Assembly (NCBI GenBank): GCA_001874265.1
Contig: MPDD01000019.1
Location: 1 to 49,049, forward strand
Reading direction: 5' to 3'
DNA: 49,049 nt
From: Bacteroidetes bacterium MedPE-SWsnd-G1
GTDB taxonomy: Bacteria > Bacteroidota > Bacteroidia > Flavobacteriales > Flavobacteriaceae
Part shown: positions 1 through 9,310 of the stretch, in pieces
Position numbering within the stretch: position 1 is the stretch's first letter
Layout of the letters: the number at the start of each line of letters is the position of its first letter
Position numbers and translations under genes: made by a program
Notes under the pieces: model-generated
Databases searched by the model: none
What the model saw: only the letters and a program-made list of their open reading frames with translations
What the model was told of the DNA's origin: nothing

Positions 1-94
1 AAATATATATCGTAAGTATTTTTAAATATTAGATTATTAAACAGAAACTTAATTCCTCAAGTTTGTGGTATTAAATTATTAACCTAAATATTTT

Positions 95-565
95 ATGATG
101 GATTTAAATGTGAAAATTGAAGAAAGTAAACAAAAAACAAAAGAAGATTTAAAAGATTCTAATGATCTTTTTAATCAAAAACCAACTCCCGCCTTTATTG
201 GGGCTTCCTGGATTGCTCTTTTGACTGGTATTACAAGTTATTGTATTGGACTGTGGAATGCAACTATGCAATTAAATGAAAAAGGATATTATTTTACGAT
301 TCTTTTGTTTGGTTTGTTCGCTGCAGTTTCAATTCAAAAAAGCGTAAGAGATAAACTAGAAGGTTTACCTGTATCTGATATGTATTATGGAATTAGTTGG
401 TTTGCCGTTATATGCGCGATTTTATTACTGATCATAGGTCTTTGGAATGCAGAACTATTGTATAGCGAAAAAGGATTTTACGCTTTGTCATATCTGCTAA
501 GTATTTATGCTTCCATAGCAGTTCAAAAAAACACAAGAGATAAAAATTTTATTGACAGCAAATAA
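95..565 (+). CDS. YiaA/YiaB-family inner membrane protein
   Basis: A 156-residue integral membrane protein of the YiaA/YiaB two-helix family; its biochemical role is unknown. After a polar, Lys-rich N-terminus of about 30 residues there are two related halves. Each has a pair of hydrophobic helices with a Gly-Leu-Trp-Asn-Ala motif and ends in an (I/V)QK-x-(V/T)RD sequence, so the protein is a tandem duplication of the two-helix unit. Two adjacent Met codons open the frame; either may be used. It stands alone: the next gene starts 76 bases later, and a hairpin resembling a terminator lies between them. Confidence 0.85.
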   Translation: MMDLNVKIEESKQKTKEDLKDSNDLFNQKPTPAFIGASWIALLTGITSYCIGLWNATMQLNEKGYYFTILLFGLFAAVSIQKSVRDKLEGLPVSDMYYGISWFAVICAILLLIIGLWNAELLYSEKGFYALSYLLSIYASIAVQKNTRDKNFIDSK

Positions 566-570
566 ATTAA

Positions 571-612
571 TTATGAGATGCAGCTTAGTTAAATTATAAG
601 TTGCATCTTTAA
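571..612 (+). terminator. Terminator after the YiaA-like gene
   Basis: A 12-bp stem (576-587 with 597-608, one G-T wobble) with a 9-base loop starts a few bases after the stop codon. It is followed by only a short T/A stretch. It fits a factor-independent terminator separating the first gene from the MFS transporter gene. Confidence 0.55.
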
Positions 613-641
613 AATCATAAACTAACCAAAGTATAACCAAC

Positions 642-1934
642 ATGTTAGAAAAAAACAATAAAAGACTAATTAACGCTTGGGCGTCATTTGATTGGTCCAA
701 CTCTGTCTATAATTTAATTGTTACAACCGCAATTTTTCCTATCTATTATTTAAGCAAGACAGAAGAAGCGTTTGGAGGAGAAATGGTAGAATTTTTTGGA
801 ATGACAATAAAAAATTCTGTTTTGTTCTCTTATGCAATATCGTTTTCATTCTTAGTTATTGTGTTTATTTCACCCATTCTTTCAGGTATTGCAGATTATA
901 GTGGAAAGAAAAAAAGGTTTATGCAAATATTTACTTATTTAGGGTCTATATCTTGTATTGGACTCTATTTTTTTACTGGAGAAAATATAGAGTATGGAAT
1001 TGCTTGTTCTGTTTTGGCAAGTATTGGCTATGCAGGATCATTGGTTTTTTATAATGGTTTTTTGCCTGAAGTAGCATCTAATGATATAATGGATAAAGTT
1101 AGTGCTAAAGGGTTTTCTCTTGGATATATAGGCAGTGTAATTTTACTGATATTCAATTTAGTGTTGTATCAAAAGTTTGAAGTATTTGGTTTTTCAAGTG
1201 GAGGAGAGGCTACCAGATTTGGATTTATTTTGGTCGGTGTATGGTGGTTAGGTTTTTCTCAAATTGCCTTTTACTATTTAAAGGATAAAAGCACCGGAAA
1301 ACCAATGAGTCTAAAAATACTAGGAAATGGATTGAACGAGTTGCAGAAAGTATTTGCTTCGGTTCAGGCTAAACTAGTAATGAAGCGTTTTTTAACGTCT
1401 TTCTTTCTTTTTAGTATGGGTGTGCAAACTGTAATGTTATTAGCGCCTTTGTTTGCAGATAAGGTAATTGGGATGGCCGCAGATGAAATGATTTATATTG
1501 TTTTGATATTACAAGTTTTGGCTATAGGTGGAGCGTATTTTTTCGCATGGCTTTCAAAATTAAAGGGAAATGGGTTTGCAATTAGTGTTACACTTATTGT
1601 TTGGGTTTTAATTTGTTTTGGAGGTTATTTTTCTGATGGAAAAATGTCATTTTATACATTGTCTGCCGCCCTAGGATTTGTTATGGGTGGTATTCAATCC
1701 ATATCGAGGTCTACGTATTCTAAGTTAATTCCTTCCGAAACAAAAGATACGGCTTCTTACTTTAGTTTTTATGATATTACCGAAAAACTAGCTATTGTAA
1801 TAGGTTCTTTATGCTATGGTTATATAGATCAGGTAACTGGAAGTATGCGCTATAGCATGGTGTTTATGTCTGTTTTCTTTATTGGAGGATTTGTATTTCT
1901 TCAAATAGCAAACCTTAAGAAAAACATGAAATGA
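642..1934 (+). CDS. MFS transporter, UMF1 / Atg22-like family
   Basis: A 430-residue inner membrane transporter with about 12 predicted helices. The N-terminal stretch N-A-W-A-S-F-D-W-S-N-S at about residues 11-21 and the loop G-I-A-D-Y-S-G-K-K-K after helix 2 are characteristic of the UMF1 family of the major facilitator superfamily, related to yeast vacuolar Atg22. The bacterial substrate is not established; Atg22 effluxes amino acids, so this is only a hint. Its TGA stop overlaps the ATG of the following acyltransferase (ATGA), so the two are translationally coupled and probably one transcript. Confidence 0.88.
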   Translation: MLEKNNKRLINAWASFDWSNSVYNLIVTTAIFPIYYLSKTEEAFGGEMVEFFGMTIKNSVLFSYAISFSFLVIVFISPILSGIADYSGKKKRFMQIFTYLGSISCIGLYFFTGENIEYGIACSVLASIGYAGSLVFYNGFLPEVASNDIMDKVSAKGFSLGYIGSVILLIFNLVLYQKFEVFGFSSGGEATRFGFILVGVWWLGFSQIAFYYLKDKSTGKPMSLKILGNGLNELQKVFASVQAKLVMKRFLTSFFLFSMGVQTVMLLAPLFADKVIGMAADEMIYIVLILQVLAIGGAYFFAWLSKLKGNGFAISVTLIVWVLICFGGYFSDGKMSFYTLSAALGFVMGGIQSISRSTYSKLIPSETKDTASYFSFYDITEKLAIVIGSLCYGYIDQVTGSMRYSMVFMSVFFIGGFVFLQIANLKKNMK

Positions 1935-3277
1935 TATATAATTTTTTAAGGGTTATTGTAAAAATTACGCTTTTCTTTTTTTATAAGAAAACTGAAGTTT
2001 TTGGAAAATCGAATATTCCAAACAAGGGACCTTTGATTATTGTTTCGAATCATCCTAGTACAATGACAGATCCTTTACTTGTAGCATCAATTGTCAAACA
2101 AAGAATTGGATTTATTGCAAACGCTGGAATTTTTAAAAATAAACTACTAGCAAAGATTTTAACCTATTTGCATATTATTCCAATTTACAGGAAAAAGGAT
2201 GTTTCTAAAGGAGAAAAACCGGACAATGCAAGTACATTTATACGATGCCATCAATATTTAGAGGAAGATGGAACTTTCTTGATTTTTCCAGAGGGAAGCA
2301 GTTATTATGAATTAAAATTAAGAGACATTAAAACAGGCACTGCCAGAATTGCATTGAGTTATGAAGAATTAAATGAATTTAAGGGTAATTTAAAAATTGT
2401 TCCTATAACGCTAGATTATTCTGACGCCATTCAGTTTAGAAGTTCAGTGTCTATTACGGTAAATCCTCCAATCGATGTTTCCGATTTTAAGGATATATAT
2501 TATGAAGATAATTTTAAAGGAGTAAAAACTTTAACTGAAAGAATACGAGTTGAAATGGCTAAGAATATCCCACATACTGAGGATAAAAATCACGAAGAAT
2601 TCTTAATTAAACTCCATAAGTTTTATACTTCCTATTTTAATCCCATAAAACATGTTTCAAAAAATTCTGGTGAATCATTATGGATCAGAAATAGCATGTC
2701 GAAGATTCTTAATGAGGTTAAAATGGTTGACAAAGGGCAATATAACTGTACAAAGGATAGAATATTTACTTTTTTTGATAAACTTAAAGAAGAGAAATTG
2801 TCTACTGGATTTTTATCGGATGGTTTTCTAGAATTAAATAAAGGTTTAGTACTTCTTAGCTATGTACTCCAATTTAGTTTACTTTTTCCGTTTTATTTTT
2901 TAGGTCTAGTTACAAACTACATTCCCTATATGTTACCATACCGCATATTTAAATCTCTTAAAATTGATTTAGAATACAAAACTTCAGTTCAAATGATCAC
3001 AGGGTTATTCACTTTTCCTTTATTTTATGTTTTAGAAATATGGCTATTAGGAAGTTTGTTTGAAATAAAGACATGGATGTATTTTGCATTACCTCTATTG
3101 TTTATTGTTTCCGGTTATATAGCAATGTATTTTTATTTAGAATTTAAACGTTTCCTTAAGGTGATTCACTATTACTTTTTTGTGAAAGGAGAAAAGAAAG
3201 TAGAACTCATTTTATTGAGAGATGAAATTATGACCGAAGTTGAAAAAGTAAGAGAAAATACTTTAGTAATTTCTTAG
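1931..3277 (+). CDS. Glycerolipid acyltransferase (PlsC/GPAT superfamily)
   Basis: A 448-residue membrane acyltransferase of the glycerolipid acyltransferase superfamily, expected to acylate glycerol phosphate or lysophosphatidate. The catalytic block is S-N-H-P-S-T-M-T-D-P (His41 to Asp47) and the phosphate-binding block is F-P-E-G-S-S (residues 119-124). His and Asp are five residues apart rather than the four of classical PlsC. From memory, NHPN-type bacterial proteins and yeast Sct1/Gpt2 share this longer spacing. The protein is about 200 residues longer than typical PlsC, and the extra C-terminal half contains several hydrophobic helices (about 310-410). It overlaps the UMF1 gene by four bases. 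Its stop abuts, with no gap, the stop of the opposing gene. Confidence 0.82.
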   Translation: MIYNFLRVIVKITLFFFYKKTEVFGKSNIPNKGPLIIVSNHPSTMTDPLLVASIVKQRIGFIANAGIFKNKLLAKILTYLHIIPIYRKKDVSKGEKPDNASTFIRCHQYLEEDGTFLIFPEGSSYYELKLRDIKTGTARIALSYEELNEFKGNLKIVPITLDYSDAIQFRSSVSITVNPPIDVSDFKDIYYEDNFKGVKTLTERIRVEMAKNIPHTEDKNHEEFLIKLHKFYTSYFNPIKHVSKNSGESLWIRNSMSKILNEVKMVDKGQYNCTKDRIFTFFDKLKEEKLSTGFLSDGFLELNKGLVLLSYVLQFSLLFPFYFLGLVTNYIPYMLPYRIFKSLKIDLEYKTSVQMITGLFTFPLFYVLEIWLLGSLFEIKTWMYFALPLLFIVSGYIAMYFYLEFKRFLKVIHYYFFVKGEKKVELILLRDEIMTEVEKVRENTLVIS

Positions 3278-4177
3278 TTATTTATTATTAAAATAAACCC
3301 GATATACAACTTGTAGTTTAAAAAATACGCTTCCTAGTATATCTGGATTTAATTGGATTCTATCGTCTCCAAAACTGAAAGCTGACAATCTAAAATCTAG
3401 TTCATCACCCTGTTCGTAAACCTCATAATTGTTATTCGAATATCCCAATTTTGCACGTAAAAGAATACTGTTGTCATGTATGCCATATTCAAAATATGTA
3501 GAGAATTCTAAGGGGCTTTGTTCAATATAAACTGGAGTGTTTGTTTCTTGACTTATGTTATAACTTCTTCCTATTCCAAAATAGTCGAACCCAATTTTTG
3601 TTTTACCTACACTATAGTTTACATCCGCCTTAATTGGGAGGGAAGCATCTACTTCAAACTTGGTATTAGGGCTTTTGTAATACGCACCGAATATTGGTGT
3701 CGCAAATAACCCAAAAGCTTCTGTTGATGTATAAAATCCAAAACGATAACTTAAGTTCTCACTCTTTATGAATTTTGCTGTAGCATAACCACCAAAGTAA
3801 AAATCATCACTAGAAATACTCTTATAATCTGAGGCAATTTTTGGAAGTAAGACAAATGTTGTACTCCATTTTTCAGAATGTGTAGTCGCCAATCCTATTT
3901 TTAATAAGGTGTTGTATAAAGTTGTTGATTGGTTGTATTCCGGCGAAAGTAATAAACGACTGCTATTAAAATCAATTCCAGTAATTAAAGCATGTTTATC
4001 ATTTAATACAATCGGTAAAGTTAAATTTGCTTCAAAACTGTTTACATCTGTTTGTTCATCATAGTTTTTAAATTTCACATTTGGTGCATAACTGTAACCA
4101 ACTTTTAATATATCTGCATATTCTTGAGCAATTGAGAAAAAAGGAAGGAATACTGAAAGTATTAATAGTTTTCGCAT
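3278..4177 (-). CDS. Outer membrane beta-barrel protein (DUF6268-like)
   Basis: A secreted protein of about 299 residues. It begins with a Sec signal peptide (MRKLLILSVFLPFFSIAQ) followed by alternating hydrophobic/polar beta-strand segments through to an aromatic-rich C-terminus (V-V-Y-R-V-Y-F), the pattern of an outer membrane barrel; it resembles DUF6268 proteins. I place the start at 4177. An in-frame ATG at 4189 lies directly on the T-tract of the purL terminator and would put four residues before the signal peptide. It is downstream of purL on the same strand but separated from it by a strong terminator, so it needs its own promoter or readthrough. Function unknown. Confidence 0.75.
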   Translation of the reverse strand: MRKLLILSVFLPFFSIAQEYADILKVGYSYAPNVKFKNYDEQTDVNSFEANLTLPIVLNDKHALITGIDFNSSRLLLSPEYNQSTTLYNTLLKIGLATTHSEKWSTTFVLLPKIASDYKSISSDDFYFGGYATAKFIKSENLSYRFGFYTSTEAFGLFATPIFGAYYKSPNTKFEVDASLPIKADVNYSVGKTKIGFDYFGIGRSYNISQETNTPVYIEQSPLEFSTYFEYGIHDNSILLRAKLGYSNNNYEVYEQGDELDFRLSAFSFGDDRIQLNPDILGSVFFKLQVVYRVYFNNK

Positions 4178-4189
4178 AGTTGAAAGCAT

Positions 4190-4222
4190 AAAAAACCCCT
4201 AACATAGTTTGTTAGGGGTTTT
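4190..4222 (-). terminator. Strong intrinsic terminator after purL
   Basis: A perfect 13-bp stem (4192-4204 with 4210-4222) with a 5-base loop begins ten bases after the purL stop. On the minus strand it is followed by a TTTTTT tract. This is a textbook rho-independent terminator for purL. Confidence 0.85.
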
Positions 4223-4231
4223 GATAATAAA

Positions 4232-7200
4232 TTATTTATTTAACCAGTTGTGAGCATTTTCGAATGCTAGTATCCATGGAGAAACTTCATCATTTCGATC
4301 TTTGGCATAATGCCCCCAATTCCATGGGAAAATAGAACGTTCTAAGTGTGGCATCATTACCGTATGTCTACCGCAATCAGAAGTTAAAATAGCAGTGTTA
4401 AAATCAGAGCCATTAGGATTTGCAGGATAGCCTTCATACCCATATTTACCAACAATATTATACTGACTCTCTTCATATGGGAAAGAGAATTTTCCTTCGC
4501 CATGTGCAGCCCATACACCAAGTTTCGACCCCGCCAATGAATCTAGTAATACACTTTTGTTATCTTGAATTTCAATGGATGTAAAGTTACATTCGAATTT
4601 TCCAGATTCATTGTGTAGCATTTTTGGTTTTTCTTCATGATTTACATTGATTAAACCAAGTTCGATAAACAATTGGCAACCGTTACAAACACCTAATGAT
4701 AAGGTGTCTTCTCTTGCAAAGAAGTTATCTAATGCTGTTCTAGCTTTTTCATTATATAAAAATGCACCAGCCCAACCTTTAGCTGAACCTAACACATCTG
4801 AATTAGAGAATCCTCCAACTGCAACAATTAACTGAATATCTTCTAAATTTTCACGACCAGAGATTAAATCTGTCATGTGAACATCTTTCACTTGGAATCC
4901 AGCCATTTCCATCATATAGGCCATTTCTCGTTCGGAATTAGAACCTTTTTCACGAATTACAGCCGCCTTTAGTTTTTTCTGCCCTTCTTTCAATTCTGGT
5001 AGTTTACCAGTAAAGTTTTTTGGAAAGACAAAATCTAATGCTTGTTCTTTGTAATTGTTAAAACGCTCTGTTGCCAATTTTTTGCCTGACTGTTTTTGGT
5101 CTAATAGGTGAGAGGTCTTGTACCAAATGTCTCTATGTTTTGCCACATCAAAGGAAAGGTTTCTATCTTCTATTTGAATATTTAGAGTACCATCTTCTGA
5201 AGAAGTTCCAATAACATGGAAATTCACGTTACTTTCTGAAAGTAATGCTTCTAATGCTTTGTTATCATTAGTCTGAATGATAATTCCGCTATTTTCGGCA
5301 AATAACAATTTTACAATGTCAGATTCGCCTATAGAGGATAAATCAATTGTTGCTCCTAAATTTACATCAGAAAAACACAATTCTAATAAAGTAGTTAGCA
5401 TTCCACCAGCAGAAATATCATGACCAGCGACAATTAGTCCCGTTTTAATAGCATTTTGAATTGTATTAAATGCTGTTTTAAAATTAGCAGCATTTTGAAT
5501 GTTAGGTGTTTCAGAACCAATTGTATTCTTTATCTGAGCAAAAGAACTACCTCCTAATTTATAAGTATCTTCTGATAAATTTATATAATAAATTCCTTTA
5601 GCATTTTTCTGTAAAACAGGCTCTACAACTTTTGAAATTTCATTACAATGTCCAGCGGCAGAAATAATTACCGTACCTGGAGAAATCACTTCTTCATTTG
5701 GGTATTTCTGTTTCATAGAAAGGGAATCCTTTCCTGTTGGTATGTTGATACCTAATTCAATAGCAAACTGAGATACTGCTTCTACTGCATTGTATAAACG
5801 TGCATCTTCACCTTCATTTTTACAAGGCCACATCCAGTTTGCAGATAATGAAACGGATTCTAAATTATCTTCAAGAGGTGCCCAAATAAGATTTGTTAAA
5901 GATTCTGCAATTGCATTTCTTGAACCTGCTTTTTCATCAATTAAAGCACTTATAGGTGCATGTCCAATTGAAGTGGCTACACCTTCTTTACCATTGTAGT
6001 CTAAGGCCATAACTCCAACATTGTTCAATGGCAGTTGTAAAGGCCCACAAGTTTGTTGTTTTGCAACGCGGCCTGTTACACATCTGTCAACTTTATTTGT
6101 TAACCAATCTTTACATGCCACCGCTTCTAATTGCAATACTTGAGCAATATAATCGTGTATTTTATCTTCAGAGTATTCTAAATCCGTAAACTTTCTATCT
6201 ATGGTTTTGTCTGTCATGATGGTTTTAGGAGAACTCCCAAACATATCTTCCAAGGCCAAATCCATCGGCTTTTCACCCGTAGTTTTAGATTCGAATGTAA
6301 ATCTATCATCACCTGTTACATCTCCTACAGTATACATTGGTGAACGCTCACGATCTGCAATTCTATTTAAGTAATCAATATCTTTTTCATTAATTACCAA
6401 TCCCATTCTTTCTTGAGATTCATTTCCACAAAGTTCTTTAGCAGATAGAGTAGGATCTCCAACTGGTAACTTATCCAAGTCTATTTTTCCTCCAGTTTCT
6501 TCTACCAATTCTGAAAGACAATTTAAATGACCTCCAGCCCCGTGGTCGTGAATAGAAACAATTGGATTTTCATCTAATTCAACCATCGCTCTAATAGCAT
6601 TGGCAGCACGTTTTTGCATTTCTGGATTAGAACGTTGTACCGCGTTTAATTCAATACCCGAACTAAATTCTCCAGTATCAGCGGAAGATACTGCAGCACC
6701 ACCCATTCCAATTCTATAATTGTCTCCACCAAGAATTACAATTTTATCTCCTTCCTTAGGTTCCTTCTTTATACTTTGTTCTGCTTTACCGAATCCAATT
6801 CCTCCAGCTTGCATAATTACTTTATCAAAACCTAGTTTACGTGCGTGTTCTTCGTGCTCAAAAGTTAATACAGAACCAGAAATTAAAGGCTGTCCAAATT
6901 TGTTACCGAAATCAGATGCTCCATTAGACGCTTTTATTAAAATATCCATTGGTGTTTGGTATAACCAATCGCGCTCTTCCATTGCTTGTTCCCAAGGTCT
7001 ATTCTTTTTTAATCTAGAATACGAGGTCATATACACAGCAGTCCCTGCCAATGGCAATGATCCAATTCCTCCTGCAAGTCTATCTCTAATTTCTCCTCCA
7101 GATCCTGTTGCAGCACCATTAAATGGCTCTACAGTAGTTGGAAAGTTATGTGTTTCTGCTTTCAAAGATATTACAGAATCAATTTCTTTTTTTACGTAGT

Positions 7201-7894
7201 AATCTGGTTTGTCACCAGTTTTAGGGGCGTATTGCTCAACTTTTGGTCCCTTTACAAAAGCAACATTATCTTTATAGGCAGATACAATTCCGTTTGGAAA
7301 TTGCTTTGAAGTTTCTTTAATCATTTTGAACAAAGAAGTTGGTTTTTCTTCTCCATCAATAATAAAAGTTCCATTAAATATTTTATGACGACAGTGTTCT
7401 CAATTTACCTGAGAAAACCCAAACACTTCAGAATCTGTGAGTTTTCTTTCTAGTTTTATAGAAAGTTTATTCAAATACTCAATTTCTTCATCATTTAATG
7501 CCAAACCTTCTTGCTGATTGTAAGCCGCGATATCATCTATTTCTAAAACAGGTTCTGGTTGAACATTTATGGTATAAATATCCTGATTAAGTCCATTGTA
7601 TTTTTCAGAAATCATTGGATCAAAATCGGTGCTCGATTCAGAAACTGCATAGAATTCTTCAATTCTGATAATGCCTTCAATTGCCATATTTTGAGTAATC
7701 TCTACAGCATTGGTACTCCAAGGAGTAATCATAGCAGCACGTGGACCAACAAAAAAGACGTCAATAGACGTCTGTTGTATTTGAGGTTGATTTCCAAATA
7801 ACCAGTTTAATTTTTTCGTGTTTTCAGCCGAAAGTTCATTTGCAACTTGCACTGCAAATACTTTCTTAGATGGGTTTCCGAAGAAAAGAATCAT
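4232..7894 (-). pseudogene. purL: purL, FGAM synthase, interrupted by an in-frame TGA
   Basis: Large single-chain phosphoribosylformylglycinamidine synthase (FGAR + glutamine + ATP to FGAM; fourth step of purine synthesis). Read through, it is 1220 codons, the normal length. The N-terminal part (residues 1-164) is PurS-like; the synthase domains carry K-A-E-T-H-N-F-P and S-I-H-D-H-G-A-G-G; the C-terminal glutaminase has the nucleophile motif G-V-C-N-G-C-Q and P-H-L-E-R-S. Codon 165 (7402-7400) is TGA where the family has Ser in the invariant S-E-H-C-R-H-K motif. Frame is kept on both sides, so one base (TCA to TGA) accounts for it. The two open pieces are 7400-7894 and, by internal restart, 4232-7333; the restart product would lack EHCRH. 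Start 7894 (MILFFGNP) is chosen because the upstream ATG at 7945 lies before the promoter -7 box. It could be a sequencing error, a true null allele or readthrough. Confidence 0.9.
7400..7402 (-). other. In-frame TGA at codon 165 of purL
   Basis: The minus-strand codons run GTA AAT TGA GAA CAC TGT CGT CAT, that is V-N-stop-E-H-C-R-H. The conserved residue here is Ser, and TCA would give it with one base change. TGA is a normal stop in this genome: the UMF1, SDR, START-protein and sigma-factor genes all end in TGA. Confidence 0.95.
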
Positions 7895-7925
7895 TGATTG
7901 TGTGTTTGTATTGTTTAACAAAGTG

Positions 7926-7933
7926 CAAAAATA
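7926..7933 (-). promoter_or_regulatory. Predicted purL promoter, -7 element
   Basis: Minus-strand TATTTTTG matches the Bacteroidota -7 consensus TAnnTTTG. It lies 31 bases upstream of the chosen ATG, giving a leader of about 25 bases. It also argues against the longer frame starting at 7945. No clear -33 TTG is visible. Confidence 0.45.
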
Positions 7934-7975
7934 CCTATTCTGCACCCATTTTTATAAATTTTGTTAATAATATTG

Positions 7976-8007
7976 AATAAAAAAAGCGACCAAATTATTG
8001 ACCGCTT
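7976..8007 (-). terminator. Terminator after the rRNA methyltransferase gene
   Basis: A 10-bp stem (7984-7993 with 7998-8007, two G-U wobbles in the RNA) with a 4-base loop. On the minus strand a T-rich tail follows. It lies about 18 bases after the stop of the methyltransferase gene and separates it from purL. Confidence 0.75.
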
Positions 8008-8024
8008 CTATTCTTATATTTGTT

Positions 8025-9233
8025 CTAATTTTCTCGCTCAAGCAAAGCCATATAAAATCCATCGAAACCAGATTTTGAAGGCAATATTTTTCGATCTTCT
8101 ACAAATTTAAATTCTGGATGAGATTTTAAAAATGATGTTACTTGATCTTGATTTTCAGAAGGTAAAATAGAGCAAGTTGCATATACTAGTTTTCCACCTT
8201 TCTTCACCATCCTAGAATAACTTGACAAAATTTCCGCTTGAGTAGCCCTAATTGTATCTAAAAATTCAGGTTGTAATTTCCATTTAGAATCTGGGTTACG
8301 TTTTAAAACCCCAATTCCACTACAAGGTGCATCTATTAAAACTGCATCTGCCGAATCTTTCAATTTTTTAATAACCTTGGTGTTTTCTATAACACGCATA
8401 TCAACATTATGAACTCCAGCTCTTTTTGCTCTTTTCTTTAATTGCGCCAATTTACCGGCATAAATATCCATTGCAATTATTTGCCCTTTATTTTGCATAA
8501 TAGAGGCTAGGTGTAATGTTTTACCTCCAGCACCAGCACAAGTGTCCACAACACGCATTCCTGGTTGTACGTGTAAAAATGGAGCAACCAATTGAGAGGA
8601 AGCATCTTGCACTTCAAAATAACCGCGTTTAAAGGCATCTGTAAGAAACACATTTTTACGTTCGATTAACCTCAATGCAGTAGGATTATCTCTAACTTTT
8701 TCAGTTTCAATTTCTTCTTTACGTAAGAATTTTTGAAGTGTGGCAATGTCAATTTTTAAAGTATTAACCCTTAAAATAACTTCCGCTTTTAGGTTCAATG
8801 CCGTTAATTCTCTAGACCACACTGCTTCGCCTAATTCTTTCACACCAACTTCATCCATCCAATCAGGAATCGATTCCTTAATGGCGCGCGTAGATTGTGC
8901 TTCATCAAATTTTCCTTTGATTCGTCTTACTGGCGTGCCTTCGAAATATTTCCAATCTGGTAATTCAATTCCTTTTAATACAGCCCAAACAGCAAATAAT
9001 TTCCATAAATTATCTCTTGTAAAGTGGTCCTTGGTTCCAGCAATTTCATTATACAAACGTTTCCAACGAACAATGTCATAAATCGTTTCTGCTACGAACT
9101 TACGATCTCTCGCTCCCCATCGCTTATCTCTTTTTAAGGCTTTTTCAACTACTTTGCCTGCATATTCTTCATCATTAAAGATAGCGTTAAGTGAATCTAT
9201 AACCGTAAAACACAAGTTTCTATGTAATCTCAT
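8025..9233 (-). CDS. RsmB/NOL1-NOP2-sun family rRNA m5C methyltransferase
   Basis: A 402-residue S-adenosylmethionine-dependent RNA cytosine-C5 methyltransferase, probably acting on 16S rRNA. The SAM site is D-T-C-A-G-A-G-G-K-T. The two catalytic cysteines are in D-A-P-C-S-G-I-G and Y-A-T-C-S-I-L-P, the pair that defines this family. The N-terminal third fits the NusB-like/RNA-binding region of RsmB-type enzymes, but I cannot tell RsmB from RsmF orthology by eye. The start at 9233 (MRLHRNL) is preferred over 9257, because a TACATTTG promoter element sits between the two. It is divergent from recG. Confidence 0.88.
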   Translation of the reverse strand: MRLHRNLCFTVIDSLNAIFNDEEYAGKVVEKALKRDKRWGARDRKFVAETIYDIVRWKRLYNEIAGTKDHFTRDNLWKLFAVWAVLKGIELPDWKYFEGTPVRRIKGKFDEAQSTRAIKESIPDWMDEVGVKELGEAVWSRELTALNLKAEVILRVNTLKIDIATLQKFLRKEEIETEKVRDNPTALRLIERKNVFLTDAFKRGYFEVQDASSQLVAPFLHVQPGMRVVDTCAGAGGKTLHLASIMQNKGQIIAMDIYAGKLAQLKKRAKRAGVHNVDMRVIENTKVIKKLKDSADAVLIDAPCSGIGVLKRNPDSKWKLQPEFLDTIRATQAEILSSYSRMVKKGGKLVYATCSILPSENQDQVTSFLKSHPEFKFVEDRKILPSKSGFDGFYMALLEREN

Positions 9234-9254
9234 TTGCCTTAAAATTTTGGTTTG

Positions 9255-9262
9255 CAAATGTA
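9255..9262 (-). promoter_or_regulatory. Predicted promoter -7 element for the methyltransferase gene
   Basis: Minus-strand TACATTTG is an exact TAnnTTTG match. It is 21 bases upstream of the ATG at 9233, so the leader would be about 15 bases. A start at 9257 would fall inside this element. Confidence 0.45.
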
Positions 9263-9310
9263 CGAATGAATACTGACTATTTCTTATTTTAGCACTGCTA
9301 AATTCATTTA

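Noticed and set aside
1-94. Gene or RNA in the first 94 bases
   Set aside because: Only AT-rich sequence ahead of the first gene; no convincing promoter or structured RNA is seen.
6720-7199. Long open frame on the plus strand inside purL
   Set aside because: It is antisense to a conserved coding region, rich in Pro/Ser from reverse reading, and matches no family I know.
7400-7402. Selenocysteine (UGA recoding) in PurL
   Set aside because: The family residue is Ser, not Cys. No stable hairpin resembling a bacterial SECIS is visible just downstream of the TGA, and no selenocysteine genes are in the window.
7400-7402. Alternative genetic code with TGA as a sense codon
   Set aside because: Several genes here end normally in TGA (UMF1 transporter, SDR, START protein, sigma factor), and no other recognised gene contains an in-frame TGA.
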